From the NCBI GenBank assembly GCA_001600495.1, contig BCKE01000012.1, forward strand, positions 359,844-423,843: DNA of 64,000 nt. Direction: 5' to 3'. Made by a program: the position numbers and the translations under genes. Numbering within the stretch: the stretch's first letter is position 1; each line of letters opens with the position of its first letter. Shown one piece after another: positions 43,288 to 52,546 of this stretch. This stretch comes from Pilasporangium apinafurcum (Eukaryota; Oomycota; Peronosporomycetes; Pythiales; Pythiaceae). The notes under the pieces are model-generated. The model searched no databases, was not told where the DNA came from, and saw nothing but the letters and a program-made list of their open reading frames with translations.

Positions 43288-45423
43288 TTATGCCCACAGT
43301 TCTTGGATATAACGGTTGGAATCTTGAAGCTTCTTGATCGTCTCCGCAGCTTCATCAGCAGACTGGTGACCCTGCTCTTCAATTATTTGATGAAGGACCT
43401 TGTGCACATCATTACCCATGCTGGTCGCACCGCACACGTAAATGTAAGCATGTTCCGCGTTGATCAAGTTCCATACGTCTTCACCATTTTTCTCAAGCAA
43501 ATGTTGCACATACACTTTGTTCGCTTGTTCACGAGAGAAGGCAAGATGCATTTCCGTCAGCACGCCCTTAGAACGGAAGTCGTCTAGTTCATCCTTGTAA
43601 ATGAAATCTTCATCACGACGACGACAGCCAAAATACAGAATGGACTTGCCAATAGCAACGCCATTTGCTTGCTGCTGAGCACGTTCGTGAAGGAACGCAC
43701 GCATAGGGGCAATCCCTGTACCAGGTCCGATCATAATAATAGGTGTTTCGGGGTTCTTTGGCAAGCGAAACGTCGAAGCACGAACGAAAATCCGAGCCGT
43801 TGGCCATTCTCGTGGAGTCTTGACACCCTGTTCACCTGGACGACTCTCACGTTTCTTCTTTTTGGCATCATGCCCGCCAGGTGGCGTGAGAGCGGCAAGG
43901 TACGTGGAGCAAACACCATAAAAAACACGACCGTCGTCCCTCTTTCTCGTGATGATACTTACAGTGATGTGAACACGTTGAGGGTTGACGAGACTGGAAG
44001 ATGAGATAGTGTAATAACGTGGCGCAAGGAACGGAACGATGTGGATGAGACTGCGAATGGAGAGCTGAACCGAACGGAAATGCTCTAAAACCTCTATGAA
44101 CGAGCGCTCGTCATCCACAATCCATTGTTGATATTCGTCCTTCCCTTCCTTGGATGCCAAGTACACCAATTTAGCGCGCTCGGCAGGATCTTTTGCAAAA
44201 TAGGCGAGCTGTTTCAATGGTCCCTTGCGTGGGGCGCCGTTAATACCCAAGTAACGCGTAAGAATTTGTCCAATAGTGCAGGGAGATGGGAAAGGGATTT
44301 CGTCTTTGGCATCCTCTCCAATGGGCTTGATGTGGATCCATTGGTCCACGTCATATCCCAATCGATTCGCTAGCCGCTCTACCGTCGCCGGAAGGTTCTC
44401 TGGTAACACGGCCAAATTGTCGGCAGTCAAATAATCCACACCAGTATCTTTCAAGTCAAATTCCATGTGCACGGTCGATCCTCCTACAGTAGATTGACGC
44501 ACTTCACGGTTGACCACCACTTTAGCACTGGCAGAGGTGAAGAAATGCTTGGTCGATGGCTTCATGCGGAGTTCTGTAGATTGCTGTGGCACGTCTTCAG
44601 GACCTCGAATCTTCACGCATTCATACTCGTATTCGGGTGCAGAGGTACCATCCTTAGCGATACTCACATCAGCAACAGCCTCCTCATCCATGTCAGCAGC
44701 ACCGGCGACGAACTGCTTGCGCAATTCTACCCACAGGTTTTCTTTCCAGTCATCGAAATCTTCATCCAACGAGGCATCATCGTCACCCTCGCCATAGTTG
44801 AAGCAACGTGTAGCACCAAACTTTTCCATCTGCTTGTCCACAAGGCGTCCAATAGCGTTGAAATGCTCGTACTGGCGGTTGCCCAAACCAAATACCGTAA
44901 AATTCACATTCGCAAACTCCGACTCACTCAGTTCACCGTTTTTATCCTTGAGATACGTGATAAATTCCACGGAATTATCAGTGGGGTCCCCTTCACCGTA
45001 CGTCGCCATGACAAAGATCACCAGCTTTTCCTTCGCGAGCTTTTCACGCGCATCGTACTCTTCCAAATCGATTGCATGCGCCGCAAAACCATGTTTTCGT
45101 CCTTCTTTCTTCAATGCCTCGGCGAAACACTCTGCCGTACCCGTTTGCGACCCAAACAGAATTGCCACGCGGCCTCCAGGGTACATCGGGTCCCCATCAA
45201 CACTACCTCTGCGATGCCCATTTGTTCCATCACCGCCATTGTCATTGTCATTGTCATCTTTTGTGACAGTCATCGCAGTAGTTTTCTTGTACATCTTCAT
45301 TTGCTCGCCAATGCGCAACATTTCGCTTTGCATTTTGTCATCTTCTTTCTTCGGTCCGCGTACAAAGAGCACTACACCGGCTACGACTGCGAGGAGCGTA
45401 CCGACCACTACGTACGAGTCCAT
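43288..45423 (-). CDS. POR: NADPH-cytochrome P450 reductase
   Basis: Intronless, 711 residues from the ATG at 45423. The frame extends upstream to 45657, but the downstream Met places the membrane anchor (YVVVGTLLAVVAGVVLFV) at the very N-terminus as in the family. This ER diflavin enzyme passes electrons from NADPH to cytochrome P450s and other heme proteins. Visible features are the FMN-binding flavodoxin domain (VAILFGSQTGTAECFAEAL, YGEGDPTDNS, FGLGNRQYEHFN), the connecting and FAD domain (RYYTISSSS, YGVCSTYLA), and the NADPH domain (MIGPGTGIAPMRAFLHER, FGCRRRDEDFIY, YVCGATSMGNDVH). The C-terminus ends IQELWA, with the aromatic residue that stacks on FAD. It converges with the coiled-coil gene, with about 200 bases between stops. 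Confidence 0.95.
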   Translation of the reverse strand: MDSYVVVGTLLAVVAGVVLFVRGPKKEDDKMQSEMLRIGEQMKMYKKTTAMTVTKDDNDNDNGGDGTNGHRRGSVDGDPMYPGGRVAILFGSQTGTAECFAEALKKEGRKHGFAAHAIDLEEYDAREKLAKEKLVIFVMATYGEGDPTDNSVEFITYLKDKNGELSESEFANVNFTVFGLGNRQYEHFNAIGRLVDKQMEKFGATRCFNYGEGDDDASLDEDFDDWKENLWVELRKQFVAGAADMDEEAVADVSIAKDGTSAPEYEYECVKIRGPEDVPQQSTELRMKPSTKHFFTSASAKVVVNREVRQSTVGGSTVHMEFDLKDTGVDYLTADNLAVLPENLPATVERLANRLGYDVDQWIHIKPIGEDAKDEIPFPSPCTIGQILTRYLGINGAPRKGPLKQLAYFAKDPAERAKLVYLASKEGKDEYQQWIVDDERSFIEVLEHFRSVQLSIRSLIHIVPFLAPRYYTISSSSLVNPQRVHITVSIITRKRDDGRVFYGVCSTYLAALTPPGGHDAKKKKRESRPGEQGVKTPREWPTARIFVRASTFRLPKNPETPIIMIGPGTGIAPMRAFLHERAQQQANGVAIGKSILYFGCRRRDEDFIYKDELDDFRSKGVLTEMHLAFSREQANKVYVQHLLEKNGEDVWNLINAEHAYIYVCGATSMGNDVHKVLHQIIEEQGHQSADEAAETIKKLQDSNRYIQELWA

Positions 45424-46072
45424 AGTGGTGGTGATGGTGAATTGTTTACTTGTTGATCTCGTACTTGGTTCCGCGATGGAGAACTGGAGAATGGAATCGA
45501 CCACCACTCCTCGTCCTCTCCTTCCACGTCGTGATGGTAGCAGTGAAAGGGAAACTCCCTGACCTGCACGCGCTTGTGAACCTGCGATGGCGCAGCTGCG
45601 TTCCTTATCAACCAACCTCCTTTTCCACCAATCATATAATTTTATAAATAATTTCAACCAATGATCTAAAATTAAAATAAATAAACTTCTAACTGATATA
45701 TAGAATTGAACATAACGTGGGATCCTTGCCCACGGTCCTCACTTTACGGTGTGTACTTTGCCCCTCACGCATGTTCCATAGCAAAGAATGCTCCTTAGAA
45801 AGAAAGTACTTTGGCGATTCCAGTGATGTACGAACCCAATTGCATCTGGTCCAAAGTCGCGAAAGAACCTGCCAGCGACAGGCTAAGTAGAAATAAAGAA
45901 AATAGAAGCAGATCCAGTATGTAAAATATACAATGGCCAACGTTTTTGTGCAATGTATTTCCTGTATTAACATACATCGCTTTCCAATAACGTCCAAATG
46001 CTACATACAGCAGACCACTACATGCTCTCATGAACCTAAAGGATGTACACCACATCCTCAGGATTCGTCACT
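45424..46072 (-). other. Intergenic spacer, reductase promoter region
   Basis: About 650 bases. It contains the promoter of the reductase and the 3' UTR of the TOS1-like gene. A frame continuing the reductase upstream to 45657 is treated as 5' UTR. No other gene is supported. Confidence 0.4.
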
Positions 46073-47365
46073 TTATGCGCTTTCCCATTGGGTAACGACG
46101 TCGTTCGCGATGGACGAGCAACTGTAATCGAAATCGTCACCGTCGATCTCGACCACCTTGATACCGTAATCTTCATCGATAATAGTCACGTACGTTGTCT
46201 TGCCATCCGATGGACGAGTACTGAATGTGTCAGACCCAGGGGAGAACGTACCATCGTAGAAGTAGTAGTGCGTCGCGCAGACAGTCTTGTCTTTTTCAAG
46301 CACTTCAGCGATGTCCAATTCACCGCAGCCACCGGCTGCACCGGAGCCACGGCAGTTGCAACTGTACTGGTTCGAGCGCACGACCTGGCCGTTAAGCATC
46401 CAGATCGCCGGCAGATCATAGTCGCCATCGTGCGGCATCTCGACCGTCGTAATAAAGATCTTCTTGCTTCCAGTCCAGCCCAGATGCGCGGTACCATCGG
46501 TATCGTAGTAGCCGTCACATTCGGCGTCGTCGCCACATTTCGCACTGGTCATGATGTGCACTTCCGATCCGGTGCTCTCATAGGCATAGATCGATGTGCC
46601 ACCCGGGCTTGTCGCAGCCGCCAAGTCACCAGCAAATGGAGTCGGTTCATCAGCAACGCCGTTGCCGTCGCTCGTGGCATAGCCTTCTGGCGAACTCGCA
46701 CCGGTGTAGTCAATGTTGTTGTTGTTGAGGAAGACCATGTTGGTAGCCTCACCGCCGTAGGCGTAGGATGAGACCTTGGACCAGACGTCGTTGGAACCAG
46801 TGAAGACAGCGATGTTGTGAATGGTCATCGGTCCACGGAAGACCATCGTGACGTCTCCATCGAATGGCGAGACCGCGTTCGTCGTCACGTGTGTTGACGT
46901 TGAGCATGTGGAGACATCTGTGACCATGTCGTACGATCCGGGGCCACCGCAGTTGTCGCCCGTGTACGAAAAGGCGTTGGTCACAGAGCCTGCCGCAGAT
47001 TGCGTAGCTCCAGACGACGTGGTCGAGGTAGCAGCAGCAGACGCTTCGGTGGTATCAGCTTCTCCATTGACCTCGGATTGGTAAGCTGAGTCCGTAGTGG
47101 AATCATCATCGTCGGTAGACGAAGTGGTGGTATCAGTAGTCGTCTGCGTGGTCGCATCCGTGGCCGGCGCTGCGGTGGTCTCTGCTGGCGCAGCAGTTGT
47201 CACGACCGGTGCTTCGGTAGTGGCAGCGGGCGCGCTACCGGTGCTAGAGACAGTATCGGCAGGGAATTGTGAGTCGCAGATGGTCGCACCCGACCGATGG
47301 GCACTCACGGCGCCAAGCAACGCAGTAGACAAGACCGCTAAACGTAACACAGTCGAGACCTTCAT
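46073..47365 (-). CDS. Secreted TOS1-like glycoside hydrolase
   Basis: Intronless, 430 residues. A signal peptide (MKVSTVLRLAVLSTALLGAV, cleavage near SA-H) is followed by a Thr/Ala/Ser-rich stalk (repeated TTAAPAETTAAPAT and similar) to about residue 125. The catalytic module has SYTGDNCGGPGSYDMV, VTMVFRGPMTIHNIAVFTG, then DLPAIWMLNGQVVRSNQYSC and GGCGELDIAEVL, the last holding the likely acidic catalytic residues. This is the TOS1/DUF2401 arrangement known from fungal wall proteins acting on beta-1,3-glucan, with the DUF2403-like part ahead of it. Oomycete walls are rich in such glucan, so I infer wall remodelling. No GPI signal is seen at the C-terminus (ends DVVTQWESA). Same strand as the LPMO gene 0.9 kb upstream. 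Confidence 0.82.
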   Translation of the reverse strand: MKVSTVLRLAVLSTALLGAVSAHRSGATICDSQFPADTVSSTGSAPAATTEAPVVTTAAPAETTAAPATDATTQTTTDTTTSSTDDDDSTTDSAYQSEVNGEADTTEASAAATSTTSSGATQSAAGSVTNAFSYTGDNCGGPGSYDMVTDVSTCSTSTHVTTNAVSPFDGDVTMVFRGPMTIHNIAVFTGSNDVWSKVSSYAYGGEATNMVFLNNNNIDYTGASSPEGYATSDGNGVADEPTPFAGDLAAATSPGGTSIYAYESTGSEVHIMTSAKCGDDAECDGYYDTDGTAHLGWTGSKKIFITTVEMPHDGDYDLPAIWMLNGQVVRSNQYSCNCRGSGAAGGCGELDIAEVLEKDKTVCATHYYFYDGTFSPGSDTFSTRPSDGKTTYVTIIDEDYGIKVVEIDGDDFDYSCSSIANDVVTQWESA

Positions 47366-48279
47366 GACGAGAGTGGTGATTGTTGTTTACAAGTAAAAGA
47401 GGAGGTTATTTGCCTAAGCTTCCGTTGGCTCAATCCGATGATGACTATCTCGTGGGTGGAAATAGTGAGAATGATTGAACCAAGCACACTCTTCTCCCTC
47501 CGAAGCATGTTGTGCTATTGTACATAGTGGCCCTGCTTTTCCACAAACAGTGACTCCGTATGGTTTTCACGATTGCCATACGCACACGGGAAGCCAGGAA
47601 AATAATTTGTGCTCTGATATACTCACGTAACTGATCCCTCCAATCCATCTGGTGTTCTGTCGTGGGATTTCTCAGTCCACTTTATGTCACTTCTCGTGCC
47701 AAAGAACGTACAAGAAGGAGGCAAATGCACTTGGAGTTTGTATAGGGAGACAGAAATGCTTGAAAGGGCAAACGTTCCATTGTGAAGAACTAATTGGATC
47801 TATACAGCACAAATGTGAGATATCTCTCCGCTTTGTTGAAGGCGATTATCGAGGCGGTGGGTTGTGTTCTGCTTTGCTCTCAATAGATGATTCTGACTCA
47901 AATATGAGAAGTCTTGGTTATGTTTTTGTCCGCAATGCAGTGGGGATGCCATTACACGCGCTCTGAAGAGTTGCTTTGTGGTGGCTCTCTATCTCTCTGA
48001 ATCAAAGAGGAATAACTTGTCCGCCTTTTACCATTCATTGTATATGTGTTGGACAATTATGACTACAACTCCTAGAGATGCGAGTAGAGAGTACAAAGAC
48101 CCGAAAAATCACATCGAAATTTCATCTCTTTATATTGTAAAGGACAACGATGTTAAGAACGCATACAGCGCTATGTAAGGTTGTTTGATCTTGAACGTTC
48201 TTCTCTTCTCTGGCAAAGAGCTACGAATACACTACACTTTCGTGATGGGCTACTGACGCATTTTTATTCCGGGGCTTTT
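47366..48279 (-). other. Intergenic spacer, promoter of the TOS1-like gene
   Basis: About 910 bases. Several short frames (such as 47652-47966 on the plus strand) show no recognisable protein. It holds the TOS1-like promoter and the LPMO 3' UTR. Confidence 0.4.
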
Positions 48280-49569
48280 TCATTGTCGTCGCAAATTCTT
48301 CTTCTCGTCCTTCGCGACATCGCACAAGGCATTCGAAGTGGGTGAGCTTGTAGTAGTCGGTTGTGACGATGCGACATTCAGATTATCTTCCGCCTCTGGC
48401 ACCGCACTGGGTACTAACGTTGTTTCTGTTGGTGCTTGAGTCTCAGTCGGTACTGGTGTTTCTGTTGTCTCAGTTGGTACTGGTGTTTCTGTTGTCTCTG
48501 TTGGTGCTGGTGTTTCTGTAGGCACTGGTGTCTCTGTTGGTGCTGGCGTCTCTGTTGATACTGGTGTTCCTTCCTCTGATGAGTCCGAGGTAGCCATAGT
48601 CTTCGTTCCATCTTGAGTAAACGAGTTGTCAGAAATACTAGAGCCATGAGTTTGTTTAGCTGGCGTCGATGTCGTCTCCGTTGATACTGGAGAATTCGAT
48701 GCTTCTGCTTCTGCGGAAGATGCAGATGATTCTTGTTCTAGTTCTTCACGTGACGTGCTTGCCTCAGTTGAGGCAGCTTCTTTCGATGCACTATCCGTCG
48801 CTGGATTGCTGTTTCCAGAGTCCCCCTCTGCACCAACAACTTCCACTTGAAAGCAACTCGAGTACGCTGCACCACCATAGCTACCACCAGTCGTGACGAT
48901 ATTGGCATTGATCTTGTCATTGTAAAACTTCCAGAACCATATAAGGTTATATATCCCGGGTGCCGTGCCTTCAGGAATTTTCAAATTGCCTACGCATGGA
49001 TAATCGTTCCCTGCTCGTCCTGTGAGCACATTACCTGTGAAGTCGCCATCGACATACGTTTGTCCACAGTTGCCATCGTCAAAGTCATGCAACTGGCCGT
49101 CAATGAGCTTATCGTCGGTCAAGTCCGTAGTCAATTCCAGACTAGTTTCGGGTTGACCTGTCCAATAGACACCATAGTAAGTGCCTCGCCCTGCGCCATC
49201 CTTGGAAGTGTGGCCATTGTCCATGTAGGCGTAATAGAATTCTTCTCCAGGGGTGACTTTGATACGATGTCGCCAGCCTGAGTAGTCAGCAGCGTCAGAC
49301 GTGCACACAGGAGCCCCCATGATAACATCGTGCATGAGGATTTTGAAGGTCATTTTCGTATTCACATCAGGGTCGCCGCGACCGACATAGTTTTTCATGT
49401 AGCCATCGCATATGCCATTGGTTTCGCTGCCTCCATAAATCCACTTCTTGGCGTTGTCGTATACCGTCGACCGGTCGGTGTCGATGCAATCGATCCACGT
49501 GTGCGCACGCACTGTGGCTTTTGTCCACAATAACGCAGCAAGCACTGAAAAATGCACCAGTTGCAACAT
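48280..49569 (-). CDS. AA17-type lytic polysaccharide monooxygenase with Thr/Pro-rich tail
   Basis: Intronless, 429 residues. The signal peptide (VHFSVLAALLWTKATVRA) ends so that the mature protein begins HTWIDCIDTDR; an N-terminal His is required for the copper histidine brace of LPMOs. A second candidate copper His lies in MDNGHTSKDGAGRG, and a Tyr/Phe-rich C-terminal part of the domain (GIYNLIWFWKFYND, YSSCFQVEV) completes the fold. AA17 enzymes from Phytophthora oxidatively cleave pectin; the HTWIDC start and overall pattern fit that family. From about residue 250 there is a Ser/Glu/Thr linker, then tandem PTETPAPTETPVPTET repeats, and no GPI hydrophobic end. It likely acts outside the cell on plant polymer. 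Confidence 0.85.
   Translation of the reverse strand: MLQLVHFSVLAALLWTKATVRAHTWIDCIDTDRSTVYDNAKKWIYGGSETNGICDGYMKNYVGRGDPDVNTKMTFKILMHDVIMGAPVCTSDAADYSGWRHRIKVTPGEEFYYAYMDNGHTSKDGAGRGTYYGVYWTGQPETSLELTTDLTDDKLIDGQLHDFDDGNCGQTYVDGDFTGNVLTGRAGNDYPCVGNLKIPEGTAPGIYNLIWFWKFYNDKINANIVTTGGSYGGAAYSSCFQVEVVGAEGDSGNSNPATDSASKEAASTEASTSREELEQESSASSAEAEASNSPVSTETTSTPAKQTHGSSISDNSFTQDGTKTMATSDSSEEGTPVSTETPAPTETPVPTETPAPTETTETPVPTETTETPVPTETQAPTETTLVPSAVPEAEDNLNVASSQPTTTSSPTSNALCDVAKDEKKNLRRQ
48418..48563 (-). repeat. Tandem Pro-Thr-Glu-Thr coding repeats in the LPMO tail
   Basis: Imperfect 18-27-base units encode (A/V)PTET(P/T) strings about nine times. Likely O-glycosylated and prone to copy-number change. 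Confidence 0.85.
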
Positions 49570-50316
49570 CTTATGGATGTTGGAAGAATGTGGACGGGTA
49601 GTAGGTGGGTTTGAAAATGAATAGCTAACTGGGAGTCACCACGCCGAGAAAACTTTGAGTGAAAACGCACGCACCTTCCAGTCACAGAATGTGTATCAAA
49701 ATATCACAGAAACGCTTGCTGGCTGGCTCCATTACCGCAGATAACGGCATCTGGATTGATGGAAGTAACTCAACCGCCAAAAGCTCCATGTCCGTTAGGA
49801 TTCAGGCACAAATCAGGTGCAGAATTCGAATAACGCCCGAAGAGGAACGGTCGATCACTTGTTCCATGTATAACTGGATTGGAAGTAAGAAAGCAAAACT
49901 GCCCGTGGTGGATGGAGATCGTTGCCGCACTGCCATGACCGTTGGAAAATGGATACAGCTCTCCTCTATCTTCTTCTGCAAAGTTTCCATCGCTTTTCCG
50001 AGCACTTTCGTCTTTCATTCCAAGAGGAACAACCGTCATTACCACTAATTCAGCGGTGTGCGGACTGCGATAGTGCAGCTTGGATATCTTCCACTCGCGT
50101 ATCACAATATGTATGACTGTTTCTGTTTGGCGAATCCAATAAATATCTGCACGAATAGAAAAATTGCTTCAGTTTTGTTCTTTTCTTTACAAACACAATA
50201 CACAGCCTAGCACACGAACAGTATCCGAACCTCATCTTCTTCTGATTACTTTTCTATGATACCAGGTAACCCGTCTAAGTGAACCCAAAGATGACCACAT
50301 GGTGTCACGGTCTTTT
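49570..50316 (-). other. Intergenic spacer, LPMO promoter region
   Basis: About 750 bases between the LPMO start and the PPR 3' end. Open frames of 60-130 codons occur on both strands (for example 49770-50105 minus), but none resembles a protein family or has a clear start context. Confidence 0.4.
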
Positions 50317-52062
50317 CTAAAGAAACTTTTGCTCATTCACAACCTTGTGTCTCTGTTTCTGCTTCCCGCCACTATCTGGTAGCATGAGTTCTTTGGGGAC
50401 TTCGTCGATGATGCCTGGTGCGCGGATCTTCATCCATTTCCGGAAATTCCAGTATAACGCACGGTCAGGAACTCGCAGTGCATGACCCAGAGCATTGTGC
50501 CAATCCAGTCGACTTAACCGTGCATTGTTCTGCATCATTTGCATCGTTAATCGACACGCTTCGCGTGGATCTTTTCGTTTCTCCGCAAAGTACTGAATCA
50601 GTTCCCGATAACACTCGGTGCTTTTCTCCATCCGCTTGGCATTAGCATGCAGCATGTGCACCGCTGTATCGATCGCCCCACCACGAATATACGCCAGCAA
50701 CACGTTCTGATACGTGAGCGTGTCCCACTTGAACCCAGCGCGCTTGATCTCGCTGGCGAATTGATGCACTTTTTCCAATTGATTTGTCTCGAGCAATGCA
50801 GTCAGTGCTGCATTGTGGGAAAAGAAATTAAGCTCCTCACCACGTGCTTTCCGTTCTTCAAAAATCTCCAATGCGTGCAATTTCTCCTGTTGGTTCTCCG
50901 ACTTGGCATGTCCCATGATCACTGCGCCGAGATACAATCCACGCAAGAGCGCCTTCATGTTGGGTGGCATTTCGTTATACAATGCAACGACGTCTTTCCA
51001 CCGCTTGCCTTTCGCACATGCTGATAAGACCGAGTTATAGATTGTCATGGTCGGTTCAAAGCCGTCTTTCTTCATGCCCTTGTACACATCTAACGCCAAT
51101 TCGCAGCGCCCAGTCTTGCCTGCACAGATCGCCAACGAGTGATACGTGCTCTGTGTCATCTCGAGATTTCGTTGGCGGATAGCACGCAAAACACCCATCG
51201 CAGAATGCCCATCTCCAACTCGTGCACAACTATTGAGGATGTTGTTGTAGATCACAATAGTTGTGTCGACGCGGTTCTTGAGCATATCGTCAAATATTTC
51301 CAGCACCAGCTCATGTTGATCCGATTTCAGCGCAGCCGACAGTGCGCGGGAGTAGGTCACATTCTTAGGCACATACCCGTCGTTGCGCATGACTTCAAAG
51401 ACCTGTAGCGCTTTAATGTACTGCTGTTCGTTGTAACAACACGCGATCGCGCTCGAGTACGCGTGAATTCGTGGCCGTACGCCCTGTTCACGTGAATACC
51501 TCAGTACCTCTAGACACTCGGCGGCACGTCGACGTGAGCCCAACACATCGATCAACGCTGTTGCCACATGTAAATCCAACCCCTCACCCCCTGCAGCTTT
51601 GATTTGATGAAAGATTTCCATCGCCACGCGACGTCCACGACCACTCTCTTTCGCGATCTGTAGCATCCGTACATAATTATCTTCGTTTGCTGAAGACATA
51701 AGCAAGGTGTTATGGTCTCTATCGTTTTCTTCATCATCATCTGCAGCATCAAAATCCTCCTCATCATGATCATTTGCAGCGGTAGAGTGATATCGTGCCT
51801 GCATGCAGCGAGGGAAAGAAAGCGTCTGTACCACAGCAATAGCAGTAGATCCCGCGCCACTACTAGCAACAGCCGGGAGTGATAAACCTCTCCAATGCAG
51901 TGCACCACTGTCAGTGGCTCGAAGAAATAATCTCTTCCCATCCACGTCGAATACAGTTGGTGTGCTATCACTATCAGTGGAAGTTGTCAGTGACGACAGA
52001 GATGGCTGCCACATAACACTGGTGCATTTTCGCCCCAGCACGGCTCCTCGTCGAGCGAGCAT
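50317..52062 (-). CDS. Mitochondrial pentatricopeptide repeat (PPR) protein
   Basis: Intronless, 581 residues. The N-terminus (MLARRGAVLGRKCTSVMWQP) is basic and Ser/Thr-rich, fitting a mitochondrial presequence. From about residue 170 a run of roughly nine 35-residue PPR motifs follows: AYSSAIACCYNEQQYIKALQ, TYSRALSAALKSDQHELVLE, IYNNILNSCARVGDGHSAMG, TYHSLAICAGKTGRCELALD, IYNSVLSACAKGKRWKDVVA, then FFSHNAALTALLETNQLEKV and TYQNVLLAYIRGGAIDTAVH. PPR proteins bind organelle RNA and act in processing, stability or translation. No added catalytic domain (no SMR or DYW) is visible. The target RNA cannot be stated. It is divergent from the USP32-like gene, about 480 bases between starts. Confidence 0.9.
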   Translation of the reverse strand: MLARRGAVLGRKCTSVMWQPSLSSLTTSTDSDSTPTVFDVDGKRLFLRATDSGALHWRGLSLPAVASSGAGSTAIAVVQTLSFPRCMQARYHSTAANDHDEEDFDAADDDEENDRDHNTLLMSSANEDNYVRMLQIAKESGRGRRVAMEIFHQIKAAGGEGLDLHVATALIDVLGSRRRAAECLEVLRYSREQGVRPRIHAYSSAIACCYNEQQYIKALQVFEVMRNDGYVPKNVTYSRALSAALKSDQHELVLEIFDDMLKNRVDTTIVIYNNILNSCARVGDGHSAMGVLRAIRQRNLEMTQSTYHSLAICAGKTGRCELALDVYKGMKKDGFEPTMTIYNSVLSACAKGKRWKDVVALYNEMPPNMKALLRGLYLGAVIMGHAKSENQQEKLHALEIFEERKARGEELNFFSHNAALTALLETNQLEKVHQFASEIKRAGFKWDTLTYQNVLLAYIRGGAIDTAVHMLHANAKRMEKSTECYRELIQYFAEKRKDPREACRLTMQMMQNNARLSRLDWHNALGHALRVPDRALYWNFRKWMKIRAPGIIDEVPKELMLPDSGGKQKQRHKVVNEQKFL

Positions 52063-52546
52063 CTTTCCCCCAACCTTGTCCGCTTGAAGGCGAGTGCCGA
52101 TGCTCTACTGGTGTGGCTCGGCTCCTCCTCTCCTGTCAAAAAAGCAGAGCTGTTAAACCATTGGCGTCCTAATTTAGGGACCCAAGCGTAATCTGATGCG
52201 TAATATATCCTATTTTAACGTTCTACACATCACTTATATACTAATTTAGAGTGGTGTGATGTGATCTACAGTCTTTAATAAAGTAAAATAGGGTACGAGA
52301 TTATTCCATCCTAAACTTGCGTCTTGATTCAACTGGGCCTTGAAGCAGAAGGACGAGAAGAAGAAGACGAAGCCGAACGAGAAAGGGGAGCTCGCGCTAA
52401 AAGAAGTGGTATCTCTCTTTCTCTCTCTCTCTATCGATTTAATCGTCTACGTGGCTGACGGTATCGACTGCGAATAGAGACATTCTATTCTCATTTACTG
52501 TGCGTACTTTTGCTGACCAAAGTGAAGCTTTTTTCTCTCATAAAAA
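52063..52546 (+). other. Divergent promoter region between PPR and USP32-like genes
   Basis: About 480 bases containing a CT-rich stretch near 52412-52435. No gene is seen. Confidence 0.45.

Noticed and set aside
44467-45562. Long plus-strand frames (329 and 254 codons)
   Set aside because: Antisense to the NADPH-cytochrome P450 reductase coding sequence, which is unambiguous.
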